The notes under the pieces were generated by a model that made no database searches, was not told the DNA's origin, and was given only the letters and a program-made list of their open reading frames with translations. Made by a program: the position numbers and the translations under genes. Of a stretch of DNA of 64,000 nt, positions 26,327 to 34,869 are shown piece by piece. Source of the stretch: Candidatus Rhodoblastus alkanivorans (GTDB taxonomy: Bacteria; Pseudomonadota; Alphaproteobacteria; Rhizobiales; Beijerinckiaceae); contig NZ_JAIVFP010000001.1 of the NCBI RefSeq assembly GCF_022760755.1, forward strand, positions 1,344,001-1,408,000. The letters run 5' to 3'. The number at the start of each line of letters is the position of its first letter. The stretch's first letter is position 1.

Positions 26327-27844
26327 ATGACCGCCAAAAAACTCGGCCTCAAGCAGCGCTACGCCCATATGACGCGCGGGCTGGACTGGGAAACCAGCTA
26401 CCAGCCGATCGACAAGGTTTTCCCCTACGACCAGTTCGAGGGCATCAAGATCAAGGACTGGTCGGCCTGGGAAGACCCGTTCCGTCTGACCATGGACGCC
26501 TATTGGAAATTCCAGGCGGAGAAAGAGCGCAAGCTCTATGCGGTGCTCGACGCCTTCGCCCAGAACAACGGCCAGACCGGCATTTCCGATGGGCGTTATA
26601 TGAACGTCCTGAAACTCTTCCTCACCGGCATTTCGCCGGAGGAATATCAGTCGCATCGCGGCTTCGCCTTTATTGGCCGTCATTTGCGCGGCGTCGGCCC
26701 GCGCGTCGCGGCGCAGCAGCAATCGCTCGATGAGCTGCGCCATGTCCAGACGCAGATCCACACCATCAGCCATTACAACAAGTTTTTCAATGGCATGTCG
26801 GAATTTCCGACGATGCATGACCGCGTCTTCTATCTGTCGGTGCCGAAGAGCTTCTTCGACGACGCCCGGTCGGCGGGTCCGTTCGAATATATGATCGCGA
26901 TCGGCTTCGCCTTCGAATATGTGCTGACCAATCTTCTGTTCGTGCCCTTCATGTCGGGCGCGGCCTATAATGGCGACATGTCCACGGTGACCTTCGGCTT
27001 CTCGGCGCAGTCCGACGAAAGCCGTCACATGACGCTCGGCATCGAAGTCATCAAGTTCCTGCTCGAACAGCACCCTGACAATCTGCCGATCGTGCAGAAA
27101 TGGGTCGACAAATGGTTCTGGCGCGGCTTCCGGCTGCTGGGCCTCGTCGCCATGATGATGGACTATATGCTGCCCAAGCCGGTGATGTCCTGGAAGGAAG
27201 CCTGGGAAATCTATTTCACCGAAGCCGGCGGCGCCCTGTTCCAGGATCTCGCCCGCTATGGCCTGAAAATGCCGAAATATCATGAGGTGGCGACCGAAGC
27301 CGCTGAACATGTCGGTCATCAGCTCTATGGCCTGCTTTACCAGCTTTGCCACGTCGCCGGCCTTCACGCATGGATGCCGGACGCCAAGCATATGGACTGG
27401 CTGTCGGAGAAATATCCCAACACTTTCGACAAATATTACCGGCCGCGCTTCGAAATGTGGGCGCAGATGGAAAAAGAGGGCAAGCGCTTCTATTACAATG
27501 GCCTGCTCCAACTTTGCCACACCTGCCAGCTGCCCATGACTTTCACCGAGCCGGGCGACCCCACGACGCGCTGCTTCCGTGAAACGCAGTTCAAGGGCAA
27601 CCGCTATCATTTCTGCTCGGACGGCTGCAAAGACATCTTCGACAACGAGCCGGAGAAATATGTTCAGGCCTGGCTCCCGATCCAGCAGATCTTCCAGGGC
27701 AATTGCGGCGGCCCGACGGTGCCGGACGTCCTGAACTGGTACCAGATCAAGGTTGGGGTCGATAACGCCGAATATGTCGGCTCGGAAGATCACAAGCTTT
27801 GGGAATCCTGGAAACAGGACACGGCGGTCAGCAAGGCCGGCTAA
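26327..27844 (+). CDS. dmpN: Phenol hydroxylase alpha (diiron) subunit (P3), copy 1
   Basis: 505 residues; catalytic subunit that hydroxylates phenol or cresol to catechols. Diiron ligands are visible: Glu106, Glu136 and His139 (DELRH), then Glu197, Glu231 and His234 (DESRH). The C-terminal half has Cys-rich segments (CHTCQLPM, CSDGCKDIF) characteristic of DmpN. GGGAGGAAACG precedes the start. Against copy 2 the gene is a mosaic: codons 1-94 are identical, about 95-174 diverge (including the first half-site), 175-267 are nearly identical, and residues about 310-345 diverge strongly. Confidence 0.95.
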   Translation: MTAKKLGLKQRYAHMTRGLDWETSYQPIDKVFPYDQFEGIKIKDWSAWEDPFRLTMDAYWKFQAEKERKLYAVLDAFAQNNGQTGISDGRYMNVLKLFLTGISPEEYQSHRGFAFIGRHLRGVGPRVAAQQQSLDELRHVQTQIHTISHYNKFFNGMSEFPTMHDRVFYLSVPKSFFDDARSAGPFEYMIAIGFAFEYVLTNLLFVPFMSGAAYNGDMSTVTFGFSAQSDESRHMTLGIEVIKFLLEQHPDNLPIVQKWVDKWFWRGFRLLGLVAMMMDYMLPKPVMSWKEAWEIYFTEAGGALFQDLARYGLKMPKYHEVATEAAEHVGHQLYGLLYQLCHVAGLHAWMPDAKHMDWLSEKYPNTFDKYYRPRFEMWAQMEKEGKRFYYNGLLQLCHTCQLPMTFTEPGDPTTRCFRETQFKGNRYHFCSDGCKDIFDNEPEKYVQAWLPIQQIFQGNCGGPTVPDVLNWYQIKVGVDNAEYVGSEDHKLWESWKQDTAVSKAG

Positions 27845-27906
27845 GGGGATATATGGGGCGGCGACCGGTCTTGCGGCGGACGTCGCCCGGCGCTCGGGAG
27901 GAAACA

Positions 27907-28272
27907 ATGGCTTTGAAAGCAATCACGCCCGATTATGAGAAATATACCGAAAACCGGGACCTGCCGGAGCTCTATCACGGCAATCTGATGATCTATGTCC
28001 ATTGGGAGCATCATATATCATTCGTCGCCGCGATCGCATTGCCGCTTCCGCCGCAGACGCCCTTCGGCGCCATCAAGGAAGCTATCGGCGGCGTCTACGG
28101 ACCGCATCCGGATTGGGCGAAGATCGATTGGTCGCACGCGATCTGGAAAATCGACGGCAAAAATGCGACGCCCGATTTCGACAAGTCCATCGCCGACCAC
28201 GGCATGGGACACAAGTCGCTGGTGCGCTTCTGGACGCCCGGCCTGGACGGCTATCATGGCAGTCTGAACTAA
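27907..28272 (+). CDS. dmpO: Phenol hydroxylase gamma subunit (P4), copy 1
   Basis: 121 residues; small gamma subunit of the hydroxylase. ITPDYEKYTENRDLPELYHG, LPLPPQTPF and HKSLVRFWTPGLDGYHG are family-typical. CGGGAGGAAACA precedes the start. Only about half of the residues match the cluster 2 copy, unlike the flanking dmpP gene, so this gene has escaped homogenisation or was replaced. Confidence 0.9.
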   Translation: MALKAITPDYEKYTENRDLPELYHGNLMIYVHWEHHISFVAAIALPLPPQTPFGAIKEAIGGVYGPHPDWAKIDWSHAIWKIDGKNATPDFDKSIADHGMGHKSLVRFWTPGLDGYHGSLN

Positions 28273-28290
28273 GGCCTTTGGCGTCGAGCG

Positions 28291-29355
28291 ATGATTGTCC
28301 GCCAACTCACCATCGAACCCATCGGCGACGAGATCGAGGTCGCGGAAGGGCAGACCATACTGGACGCCTGTCTGCGTGCGGGCGTCTATCTCCCGCACGC
28401 CTGCGGACATGGCCTGTGCGGCACCTGCAAGACCCAGGTGCTCGACGGCGAGATCGATCACGGCGAAGCCTCGCCCTTCGCCTTGATGGATTTCGAGCGC
28501 GACGAGGGCTTCGTCCTCGCCTGCACCGCGACGCTGAAAAGCGATGTCGCCATCGAGGCCGATGTCGAGGACGATCCCGACGCCCGCAGGATTCCGGTGC
28601 GCGATTTCGTCGGCGAAGTGGTCGCGCTGGACGACCTCACCCATGACGTGAAAGGCGTGCGCCTCGCCTTGCGGGACGGCCCGATCGATTTCCAGGCCGG
28701 GCAATATGTCAATGTCTTCCTGCCGGGGATCGAGGCCTCGCGCGCCTTTTCCATCGCCAATCCCCCCTCCGACAGCGGCCATGTCGAATTGCAGATCCGC
28801 CGCGTGCCGGGGGGCGAGGCGACGGGCTATGTCCACGAGAGATTGCAGCTTGGCGACAAGCTGAAGATCACCGGGCCGCAGGGCCGTTTCATCGTGCGCA
28901 AATCGCGCGGCGGGCCGCTGCTGTTCCTGGCCGGCGGCACCGGCGTCTCCAGCCCGCGATCGATGATCCTCGACCTGCTCGAAGAGGGCTATGCCGAGCC
29001 GATCACGCTCGTCCACGGCGTGCGCGCGCAAGCCGATCTTTATGGCCGCGACGAGTTCGAGGCGCTGGCGCGAAGCCACGACAATTTCCACTATGCGCCG
29101 GCTTTGTCGCATGAGCCCGAACCGAGCGAATGGCGCGGCGACCGCGGCTTTGTGCACGATGTCGCCAAGAGGATTTTCGGCGGCGTGTTCGAAGGTTCGA
29201 CCGCCTATCTCTGCGGCCCGCCGCCGATGATCGAGGCATGCATCGCGACCCTGATGCAGGGCCGCCTGTTTGAAAAGCACATTTTCACCGAGCGCTTCTT
29301 CACCGCCAAGGATTGCGCGGAGAAGCCCAAAAGCCCCGTGTTCAAGAGGCTGTGA
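28291..29355 (+). CDS. dmpP: Phenol hydroxylase NADH reductase (P5), copy 1
   Basis: 354 residues; passes electrons from NADH via FAD and an N-terminal 2Fe-2S cluster to the hydroxylase. Ferredoxin cysteines are CGHGLCGTC and LACTA, FAD binding is RAFSIANPP, and the nucleotide domain has FLAGGTGVSSPRSM and the terminal YLCGPPPMIEAC. The protein matches the cluster 2 copy except for a few residues at the N-terminus (MIVRQ against MSVHQ). Confidence 0.95.
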   Translation: MIVRQLTIEPIGDEIEVAEGQTILDACLRAGVYLPHACGHGLCGTCKTQVLDGEIDHGEASPFALMDFERDEGFVLACTATLKSDVAIEADVEDDPDARRIPVRDFVGEVVALDDLTHDVKGVRLALRDGPIDFQAGQYVNVFLPGIEASRAFSIANPPSDSGHVELQIRRVPGGEATGYVHERLQLGDKLKITGPQGRFIVRKSRGGPLLFLAGGTGVSSPRSMILDLLEEGYAEPITLVHGVRAQADLYGRDEFEALARSHDNFHYAPALSHEPEPSEWRGDRGFVHDVAKRIFGGVFEGSTAYLCGPPPMIEACIATLMQGRLFEKHIFTERFFTAKDCAEKPKSPVFKRL

Positions 29356-29365
29356 CATGGCGGAG
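28302..29365 (+). repeat. Inverted-repeat tract C, left copy (matches 57083-58146)
   Basis: 1,064 bp covering nearly all of dmpP plus the first nine bases of the next gene (ATGGCGGAG). I saw only a few single-base differences, several of them in the first 130 bp (for example GGGCAG against GGCCAG). The match stops exactly after GAG. Confidence 0.85.
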
Positions 29366-29761
29366 GCCGGGAAAATGATTTCGTCGGATCCCAAATTACT
29401 TATGCGGCAGACGCGCGACGCGATTTCAGCGTCGCCTCCGCGGGCGGGTGTCCTGTTGGCGGACGTGGATAAATTTCTCCGCCGGGTCGAAAATGTTGAA
29501 CGGAAATTTGATCTTGCGGCGGATGAATTGTTGATCCTTCTGACGCTCGGTCGTCTGGGCCTGAGTGTTTCGATGATCGGCGTCGCCGTACGGCCGGTGA
29601 GATGCATAGAGGTCGCAAAGCGGTTGAAGGCGCCGAAAGAGACGGTGCGTCGCAAATTAACGCGATTGATCGACCTCGGATTTGCGACGATGACCAAGCG
29701 TGGGGTCGTGCTGGATAATATCGACGATTGGGTCAAAGTCGCGTTTTCAATCGTATCCTGA
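29357..29761 (+). CDS. Small winged-helix regulator-like protein, paralogue 1
   Basis: 134 residues, no family recognised with certainty. The middle holds a winged helix: LAADELLILLTLGRLGLS, then a recognition helix in LKAPKETVRRKLTRLIDLGF and a wing (TKRGVVLDN). A paralogue at 49580 shares the PKETVRRK core and the whole layout. It starts 1 bp after dmpP, so it is in the operon. Its first three codons (Met-Ala-Glu) lie inside the tract shared with the other operon, where they begin a ferredoxin, so the native start may instead be the internal Met7 (MISSDPKLLMR). Probably DNA binding; target unknown. Confidence 0.72.
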   Translation: MAEAGKMISSDPKLLMRQTRDAISASPPRAGVLLADVDKFLRRVENVERKFDLAADELLILLTLGRLGLSVSMIGVAVRPVRCIEVAKRLKAPKETVRRKLTRLIDLGFATMTKRGVVLDNIDDWVKVAFSIVS

Positions 29762-29973
29762 CCCTTTGGCGGCGCGCCTCATGCGAGCTTGGCAGATCAT
29801 TGCGTAATGTTTGAAGAAATCATGGCCGGCCATGCTCGCGAGATGGAAGCCAGAAGCGTCATTCCAGGATGCGAATATGCCGGATAAGGCGAAGCAAATG
29901 GGAGCTGATTTGGTCGATCGGGCTCAGGAATTCGAGGACGGCGCGCGGCTGACGGCGTCGAGAACGTTTCTTT
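29762..29973. other. Intergenic region between cluster 1 and the esterase gene
   Basis: About 210 bp after the winged-helix gene. A 60-codon frame at 29811 has no family look and poor support. Nothing else is seen. Confidence 0.4.
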
Positions 29974-30858
29974 TCAAATATGGCGGGCGATGAAGCCGCC
30001 GGCGTTGATCAGAGCCGCGCGGCCAGGTTGCAGATGAGCGTTCCAGATGGGCCATGCGTGGATCATATGCGGCCAAATTTCGAGCGTCGTCGAAACGTTG
30101 GCGGCGCCGGCCGCGGCCGCGAAGCGCGTGGCGTCGTCGAGGAGGGTTTCGGCCGCTCCGACCTGGATGAGCACCGGCGGGAAGCCCCTCAAATCGGCGT
30201 AAAGAGGCGAAACGCGCGGGTCCTTCGGATCCACGGAGCCGGCGAGATAGGCTGTGGCAAGCTCGCGGAGATAGTCTTTGTGGATAAGAGGATCCACGGC
30301 GTCCTTGGTTTCGAGCGTCGCGCCGGACATGGTGAGATCGGTCCAGGGCGAAACGAGCCAGGCGCAGGCAGGCGGCTCCTCGCCGGCGCCGCGCAAATGG
30401 TTGATGAGCGCGACCGTCAGTCCGCCGCCGGCACTGTCCCCGCCGACGGCGATCCGATCCGCGTCGATTCCCTGATCGCGCAGATAGCGCCAGGCCTTCA
30501 GTCCATCTTCGAGGGCGGCCGGGAATGGATACTCGGGCGCCAGCCGGTAGCCCACGGCAAGGGTGCGCGCCCGGGCGGCCCGTCCCGCCTCGGTGACCAT
30601 CCGCCGATGGCTCACAATGGAGCCGGAACAATAGCCGCCGCCGTGAAAGAACAGCAGCACGCGCGAAGCGTCGCTACCCGGCGCGATCGACCATTCGCCG
30701 GGCGCGCCGTTCATATCGGCGGGCTCAAAGGCGATGTCGCTTGCGGGCGCCCAGAGCGAGCCCACTTCATCAAGCCGCTCGCGCCGCGCCGCCCAGCCGA
30801 CAGGCCTCGGCTTGGAACTCAACAAGGCCCGAATGGCGTCTATTTCGTTTGGCGCCAT
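29974..30858 (-). CDS. HSL-type alpha/beta hydrolase (esterase)
   Basis: 294 residues of the hormone-sensitive-lipase (acetyl esterase) family. The oxyanion motif FFHGGGYCSG is near residue 70, the nucleophile motif GGDSAGGG near residue 138, and the acid and histidine are in ETLLDDA and HMIHAW. Cytoplasmic, no signal peptide. It is encoded opposite to both flanking operons and divergent from tmoABCDEF. A role in hydrolysing aryl or alkyl esters fits the setting but is inferred. The longer start at 30906 lacks similarity, so I used MAPNEIDAIRALL. Confidence 0.85.
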   Translation of the reverse strand: MAPNEIDAIRALLSSKPRPVGWAARRERLDEVGSLWAPASDIAFEPADMNGAPGEWSIAPGSDASRVLLFFHGGGYCSGSIVSHRRMVTEAGRAARARTLAVGYRLAPEYPFPAALEDGLKAWRYLRDQGIDADRIAVGGDSAGGGLTVALINHLRGAGEEPPACAWLVSPWTDLTMSGATLETKDAVDPLIHKDYLRELATAYLAGSVDPKDPRVSPLYADLRGFPPVLIQVGAAETLLDDATRFAAAAGAANVSTTLEIWPHMIHAWPIWNAHLQPGRAALINAGGFIARHI

Positions 30859-31016
30859 CGCCGCTTCTCCCGCAATCTGCAAACTGCTCCGCCAGCAGAA
30901 GCACAACAGACAATGGCGGCGATGGTTCCCGGGCGTTGCGTTCCATCAAAGAAAACGCGCCTTGGCCTGCAGCGGCGCGAGGCGTTTTGACAAATCGGCG
31001 GCGCGACTTCTTTGAC

Positions 31017-31032
31017 CTGATCATTTGATCAA
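31017..31032 (+). promoter_or_regulatory. DmpR/XylR upstream activating site for tmo
   Basis: CTGATCATTTGATCAA matches TTGATCAATTGATCAA at 14 of 16 positions. It lies about 165 bp upstream of the -24/-12 promoter, a normal enhancer distance for this family. Confidence 0.7.
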
Positions 31033-31194
31033 ATCCGTCATCGAGCCGAGCCGGTTTCGATTCATCATAGCGTCGAGGCAAAGGTCGTCAGCGTTCTTTC
31101 GCGCTGCAAGAAGAAAATATTTTCGTGCTTCAACTGATAGAAATAACGCCAGATTTTCTTTGTGCGCCGCAATATTTCCCATCGGCGAAGCGCG

Positions 31195-31210
31195 TGGCGC
31201 CGGGATTGCG
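31195..31210 (+). promoter_or_regulatory. Sigma54 -24/-12 promoter of tmoABCDEF
   Basis: TGGCGCCGGGATTGCG has the GG and GC pairs exactly 10 bases apart and the TGGC...TTGC cores. The predicted start near 31222 leaves a leader of about 55 nt before tmoA. Confidence 0.75.
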
Positions 31211-31276
31211 ACCGGTAGCGGGCGAACCGCGCGAAAAAGCGCGCGTCGCTAAGCACAATCGTTACAGGGAAACGCC

Positions 31277-32776
31277 ATGGCTTTGCTTGAGCGCCACGAA
31301 TGGTACGACATTGCCCGGTCCACCAACTGGACGCCCCAATATGTGTCCGAGGCCGAGCTCTTTCCGGACGTCATGACCGGCGCGCAGGGCGTGCCGATGG
31401 ACAAGTGGGAGGTCTATGACGAGCCCTACAAGACCTCCTATCCCGAATATGTGCGCATTCAACGCGAGAAGGACGCCGGCGCCTATTCGGTCAAGGCGGC
31501 GCTGGAGCGCAGCCGCATCTACGAGAACGCCGATCCGGGCTGGCGCTCCATTCTCAAATCGCATTACGGCGCCATCGCGCTCGGCGAATATGCCGCGATG
31601 AGCGCGGAGGCGCGCATGTGCCGCTTCGGCCGCGCGCCGGGCATGCGCAACATGGCGACGTTCGGCATGCTGGACGAGAACCGCCACGCCCAGATCCAGC
31701 TCTATTTCCCGCATGAATATTGCCCGAAGGACCGCCAGTTCGACTGGGCGCACAAGGCCTATCATTCCAATGAATGGGCGGCGATCGCGGCGCGGCATGC
31801 GTTCGACGACCTGTTCATGGCGCGCGGCGCCACCGAAATCGCGGTGATGCTGACCTTCGCCTTCGAGACCGGCTTCACCAATATGCAGTTCCTCGGTCTC
31901 GCGGCCGACGCCGCCGAAGCCGGCGATTTCACTTTCGCCAGCCTGATCTCCTCGATCCAGACCGACGAATCGCGCCACGCCCAGATCGGCGGGCCCGCGC
32001 TTCAAGTCCTGATCGCCAATGGCCGCAAGGCCGAGGCGCAGAAACTGGTGGACATCGCCATCGCCCGCGCCTGGCGCATCTTCTGCATCCTGACCGGCCC
32101 GTCGATGGACTACAACACGCCGCTCGAACACCGGAAGCAGTCGTTCAAGGAGTTCATGCAGGAGTGGATCGTCGGCCAGTTCGAGCGCTCACTGATCGAC
32201 CTCGGCCTCGATCTGCCCTGGTATTGGGACAAGATGATCGCCGAATTCGACTACCAGCATCACGCCTATCAGATGGGCCTGTGGTTCTGGCGTCCGACCC
32301 TGTGGTGGAACCCCGCCGCCGGCGTCACGCCGGAATGCCGCGAATGGCTGGAGGAGAAATATCCCGGCTGGAACGCCAGCTTCGGCAAGGCCTGGGACGT
32401 CATCACCGAAAATCTGCTCAACGGCAAACCCGAACTGACCATGCCGGAGACGCTGCCGATCGTCTGCAACATGAGCCAGATTCCGATCTGCGCCATTCCC
32501 GGCGACGGCTGGAGCGTGAAGGATTATCCGCTCGAATATGAGGGGCGGCTCTATCACTTCAATTCCGAGATCGACCGCTGGATCTTCGAACAGGACCCGG
32601 TCCGCTATCGCGGCCATATGACTCTGGTCGATCGCTTCCTCGCCGGAAAGATCCAGCCGCCCGACCTGATGGGCGCGTTGATGTACATGAATCTCGCTCC
32701 TGGCGAGATCGGCGACGACGCGCATAATTACGCCTGGGTCGAGGCCTTCCGCCAGCACAAGCAGGCCGCGGAATAA
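31277..32776 (+). CDS. tmoA: Toluene/alkene monooxygenase alpha (diiron) subunit, TmoA-like
   Basis: 499 residues. Numbering matches toluene 4-monooxygenase exactly: iron ligands Glu104, Glu134, His137 (DENRH), Glu197, Glu231, His234 (DESRH), with active-site Ile100, Gly103, Ala107, Thr201 and Phe205 also in place. Four-component enzymes of this group hydroxylate benzene and toluene (to phenol or cresol), and close relatives epoxidise isoprene and other alkenes. The gene heads a complete A-F operon behind a sigma54 promoter, and phenol hydroxylase clusters lie on both sides, favouring an aromatic hydrocarbon role. Confidence 0.93.
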   Translation: MALLERHEWYDIARSTNWTPQYVSEAELFPDVMTGAQGVPMDKWEVYDEPYKTSYPEYVRIQREKDAGAYSVKAALERSRIYENADPGWRSILKSHYGAIALGEYAAMSAEARMCRFGRAPGMRNMATFGMLDENRHAQIQLYFPHEYCPKDRQFDWAHKAYHSNEWAAIAARHAFDDLFMARGATEIAVMLTFAFETGFTNMQFLGLAADAAEAGDFTFASLISSIQTDESRHAQIGGPALQVLIANGRKAEAQKLVDIAIARAWRIFCILTGPSMDYNTPLEHRKQSFKEFMQEWIVGQFERSLIDLGLDLPWYWDKMIAEFDYQHHAYQMGLWFWRPTLWWNPAAGVTPECREWLEEKYPGWNASFGKAWDVITENLLNGKPELTMPETLPIVCNMSQIPICAIPGDGWSVKDYPLEYEGRLYHFNSEIDRWIFEQDPVRYRGHMTLVDRFLAGKIQPPDLMGALMYMNLAPGEIGDDAHNYAWVEAFRQHKQAAE

Positions 32777-32818
32777 GATCGACTCCAGAAATCGTTATCT
32801 CCGTCAGAGGAGCCGTTC

Positions 32819-33079
32819 ATGGCCCTGTTCCCCATTGTTTCCAATTTCCAGCACGACTTCGTCCTGCTGCTGGTTCCAGTCGACACCGAAAACACGATGG
32901 ATGAAGTCGCGGCCGCCGCGGCCCATCATTCCATAAACCGGCGCGTGGCCCCGCGGCCCGACAAGGTGGTCCGCGTGCGCCGCCAAGGCGCCGAGAGCTT
33001 TTATCCGCGCGAGGCCCGTCTGCATGAGACGGACATCAAGCCGATGGAAACGCTCGAATTCATCTTCGCCGACGCGTGA
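32819..33079 (+). CDS. tmoB: Toluene monooxygenase gamma subunit
   Basis: 86 residues; small ubiquitin-like gamma subunit of the hydroxylase. It starts MALFPIVSNFQHDFVLLLVP and ends PMETLEFIFADA, matching TmoB/IsoB proteins in length and pattern (DTMDEVA-type helix, then RVRRQGAE). AGAGGAG precedes the start. It lies between tmoA and the Rieske gene as in all such operons. Confidence 0.9.
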   Translation: MALFPIVSNFQHDFVLLLVPVDTENTMDEVAAAAAHHSINRRVAPRPDKVVRVRRQGAESFYPREARLHETDIKPMETLEFIFADA

Positions 33080-33097
33080 GCCGCCAAAGAGCCGAAC

Positions 33098-33433
33098 ATG
33101 AGCTTTCAGAAAGCCTGCACACTGGACGAGCTCTGGGAAGGCGACATGACGGAAGTCGATGTCGCGGGCCGGGTCATTCTTCTGGTCTGGCCCGAGGGCG
33201 GCGACATTCGCGCCTTCCAGGGCATTTGCCCGCATCAGGACATTCCGCTGTCCGAGGGCAAGTTCGACGGCCGGGTCATCATGTGCCGCGCCCATCAATG
33301 GACCTTCGACGCCAGGACCGGCGCCGGGGTCAACCCTTCGGACTGTCGTCTCGCCGAATATCCGGTGAAGATCGAGGGCGACGACATATTGCTCGAAATC
33401 GAGGGCGTCACGCCCCTGTTCGCGCACACATAA
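33098..33433 (+). CDS. tmoC: Toluene monooxygenase Rieske ferredoxin
   Basis: 111 residues; shuttles electrons from TmoF to the diiron hydroxylase. Rieske ligands are Cys44-His46 (CPHQ) and Cys63-His66 (CRAHQW). Four-component monooxygenases are distinguished from phenol hydroxylases by exactly this protein. It follows tmoB by 18 bp. Confidence 0.93.
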   Translation: MSFQKACTLDELWEGDMTEVDVAGRVILLVWPEGGDIRAFQGICPHQDIPLSEGKFDGRVIMCRAHQWTFDARTGAGVNPSDCRLAEYPVKIEGDDILLEIEGVTPLFAHT

Positions 33434-33449
33434 TTCTGGGAGGAAATCC

Positions 33450-33764
33450 ATGAGCAACGTCAAGGTGGCTGACGGCTACCGCAACAATCGCGTCGGCCCG
33501 ATCCTGCGCGCCAGCCCCATTACGGCAGGCGTGATCGAGGCCGCGGAAGAGGACAATCCGGGCAAGGAAATCCGCGTCGACGACAAGATCGCCTATGTGC
33601 GCATCGACACGGAGAACGAATTGATTCTGCGCCGTGAAACGTTGGAGCGCGCGCTCGGGCGGCCGTTCAAGATGGCCGAGCTCGAAGTCAATCTCGGCTC
33701 CTTCGCCGGCCGCATCGAGACGACCGACGACCACGTCCGCTTCTATTACGAAAAAACGCTTTGA
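33450..33764 (+). CDS. tmoD: Toluene monooxygenase effector protein
   Basis: 104 residues; cofactor-free coupling protein of the MmoB/DmpM superfamily. It begins [20 protein letters not shown] and contains [16 protein letters not shown], as in T4moD. GGGAGGAAATCC precedes the start. A 105-bp gap with three hairpins separates it from tmoE. Confidence 0.9.
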   Translation: MSNVKVADGYRNNRVGPILRASPITAGVIEAAEEDNPGKEIRVDDKIAYVRIDTENELILRRETLERALGRPFKMAELEVNLGSFAGRIETTDDHVRFYYEKTL

Positions 33765-33771
33765 TTTCGAT

Positions 33772-33842
33772 GCCTCTGCTCCCCAAGCAGAGGCGCCGCC
33801 GCGCCCGTCGGCGCGGACGCCATGGGCTTCGCCCCTGGCGTC
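33772..33842 (+). other. Three consecutive stem-loops between tmoD and tmoE
   Basis: Stem 1 (33772-33794) is GCCTCTGCT/AGCAGAGGC with a CCCCA loop. Stem 2 (33799-33816) is CCGCGCC/GGCGCGG with a CGTC loop. Stem 3 (33816-33842) is GACGCCA...TGGCGTC with an inner GGGC-TTC-GCCC. No T-run follows, so these more likely set mRNA processing or stability than end transcription. Confidence 0.65.
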
Positions 33843-33869
33843 TGGATCTTATAAATCAGGGGAGTGAAA

Positions 33870-34856
33870 ATGAACCAGCCTGCCGTTCTCCAGCCGTTGA
33901 AGACCTGGAGCCATCTCGCCGCACGGCGCCGCAAGCCGAGCGAATATGAAATCGTCTCGACCAACCTCCATTACACCACCGACAATCCGGACGCGCCTTT
34001 CGAGCTCGATCCGAATTTCAACATGGCGCAATGGTTCAAGGCCAACCGCAACGCCAGCCCTTTGAAACACGCCGACTGGAACGCCTTCCGCGATCCGGAC
34101 GAGATCATCTATCGCACCTACAACATGCTGCAGGACGGCCAGGAAAATTACGTCTTCGGCCTGTTCGACCAGTTTTCCGCGCGCGGCCACGACGCCATGC
34201 TCGACCATGGCTGGGCGTCGCAACTGGCGCGGCTCTATGCGCCGGGCCGCTATCTGTTCCATGCCTTGCAGATGGGCTCCGCCTATCTGTGCCAGATGGC
34301 TCCGGCGTCGACCATTTCTAATTGCGCGACCTACCAGACCGCCGACACCTTGCGCTGGCTCACGCACACGGCCTATCGCACCAGGGAGCTGGCGAAGAGT
34401 TTTGACGACCTCGGCTTCGGCGCGAACGAGCGCGCCATTTGGGAAAACGATCCGGCCTGGCAGGGTTTTCGCGAGCTGATCGAGAAGGCGCTCGTCGCCT
34501 ATGACTGGGGCGAAAGTTTCGTTGCGCTCAATCTCATCGCTCGCCCGGCCGTCGAGGAGGCGGTGCTGCGCGCGCTCGGCCAGGCGGGCCGGCACAATGG
34601 CGACACGCTGCTCGGCCTTCTCACCGACGCCCAGCTGGTTGACGCCGACCGCCACCGGCGCTGGACCGGCGCACTGGTCAAGATGGCCTTGCAGACCGAA
34701 GGCAATGCCGAGGTTCTTGCCAATTGGGTCGCGAAATGGGCGCCGCTCGGCGACGCCGCGATCGACGCTTATTGCGCGCAACTGCCCGACTCGCCCGGCG
34801 CGGCCCAGGCCGCCAAAGAGGCCTGCGCGGAGCTGCGGCGCAGCTATGGCCTGTGA
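33870..34856 (+). CDS. tmoE: Toluene monooxygenase beta subunit
   Basis: 328 residues; ferritin-like beta subunit without iron. It opens MNQPAVLQPLKTWSHLAARR and contains YEIVSTNLHYTTDNPDAPFE, then a helical body typical of TmoE/TouE. The ATG at 33870 has GGGGAG at good spacing; a GTG two codons earlier is less likely. It ends 13 bp before tmoF. Confidence 0.92.
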   Translation: MNQPAVLQPLKTWSHLAARRRKPSEYEIVSTNLHYTTDNPDAPFELDPNFNMAQWFKANRNASPLKHADWNAFRDPDEIIYRTYNMLQDGQENYVFGLFDQFSARGHDAMLDHGWASQLARLYAPGRYLFHALQMGSAYLCQMAPASTISNCATYQTADTLRWLTHTAYRTRELAKSFDDLGFGANERAIWENDPAWQGFRELIEKALVAYDWGESFVALNLIARPAVEEAVLRALGQAGRHNGDTLLGLLTDAQLVDADRHRRWTGALVKMALQTEGNAEVLANWVAKWAPLGDAAIDAYCAQLPDSPGAAQAAKEACAELRRSYGL

Positions 34857-34869
34857 CGGTCCACGGCCG

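Larger units (their letters stand above)
25021..26608 (+). repeat. Inverted-repeat tract A, left copy (identical to 59857-61444)
   Basis: 1,588 bp running from the dmpL ribosome site through dmpL and dmpM into codon 94 of dmpN. I found no difference from the right copy where compared; translations of this stretch in several frames on both strands are identical. Flanking bases diverge at once on both sides. Confidence 0.9.

Noticed and set aside
29811-29993. 60-codon ORF after the winged-helix gene
   Set aside because: No ribosome site of note, no family similarity, and it runs into the esterase gene end.
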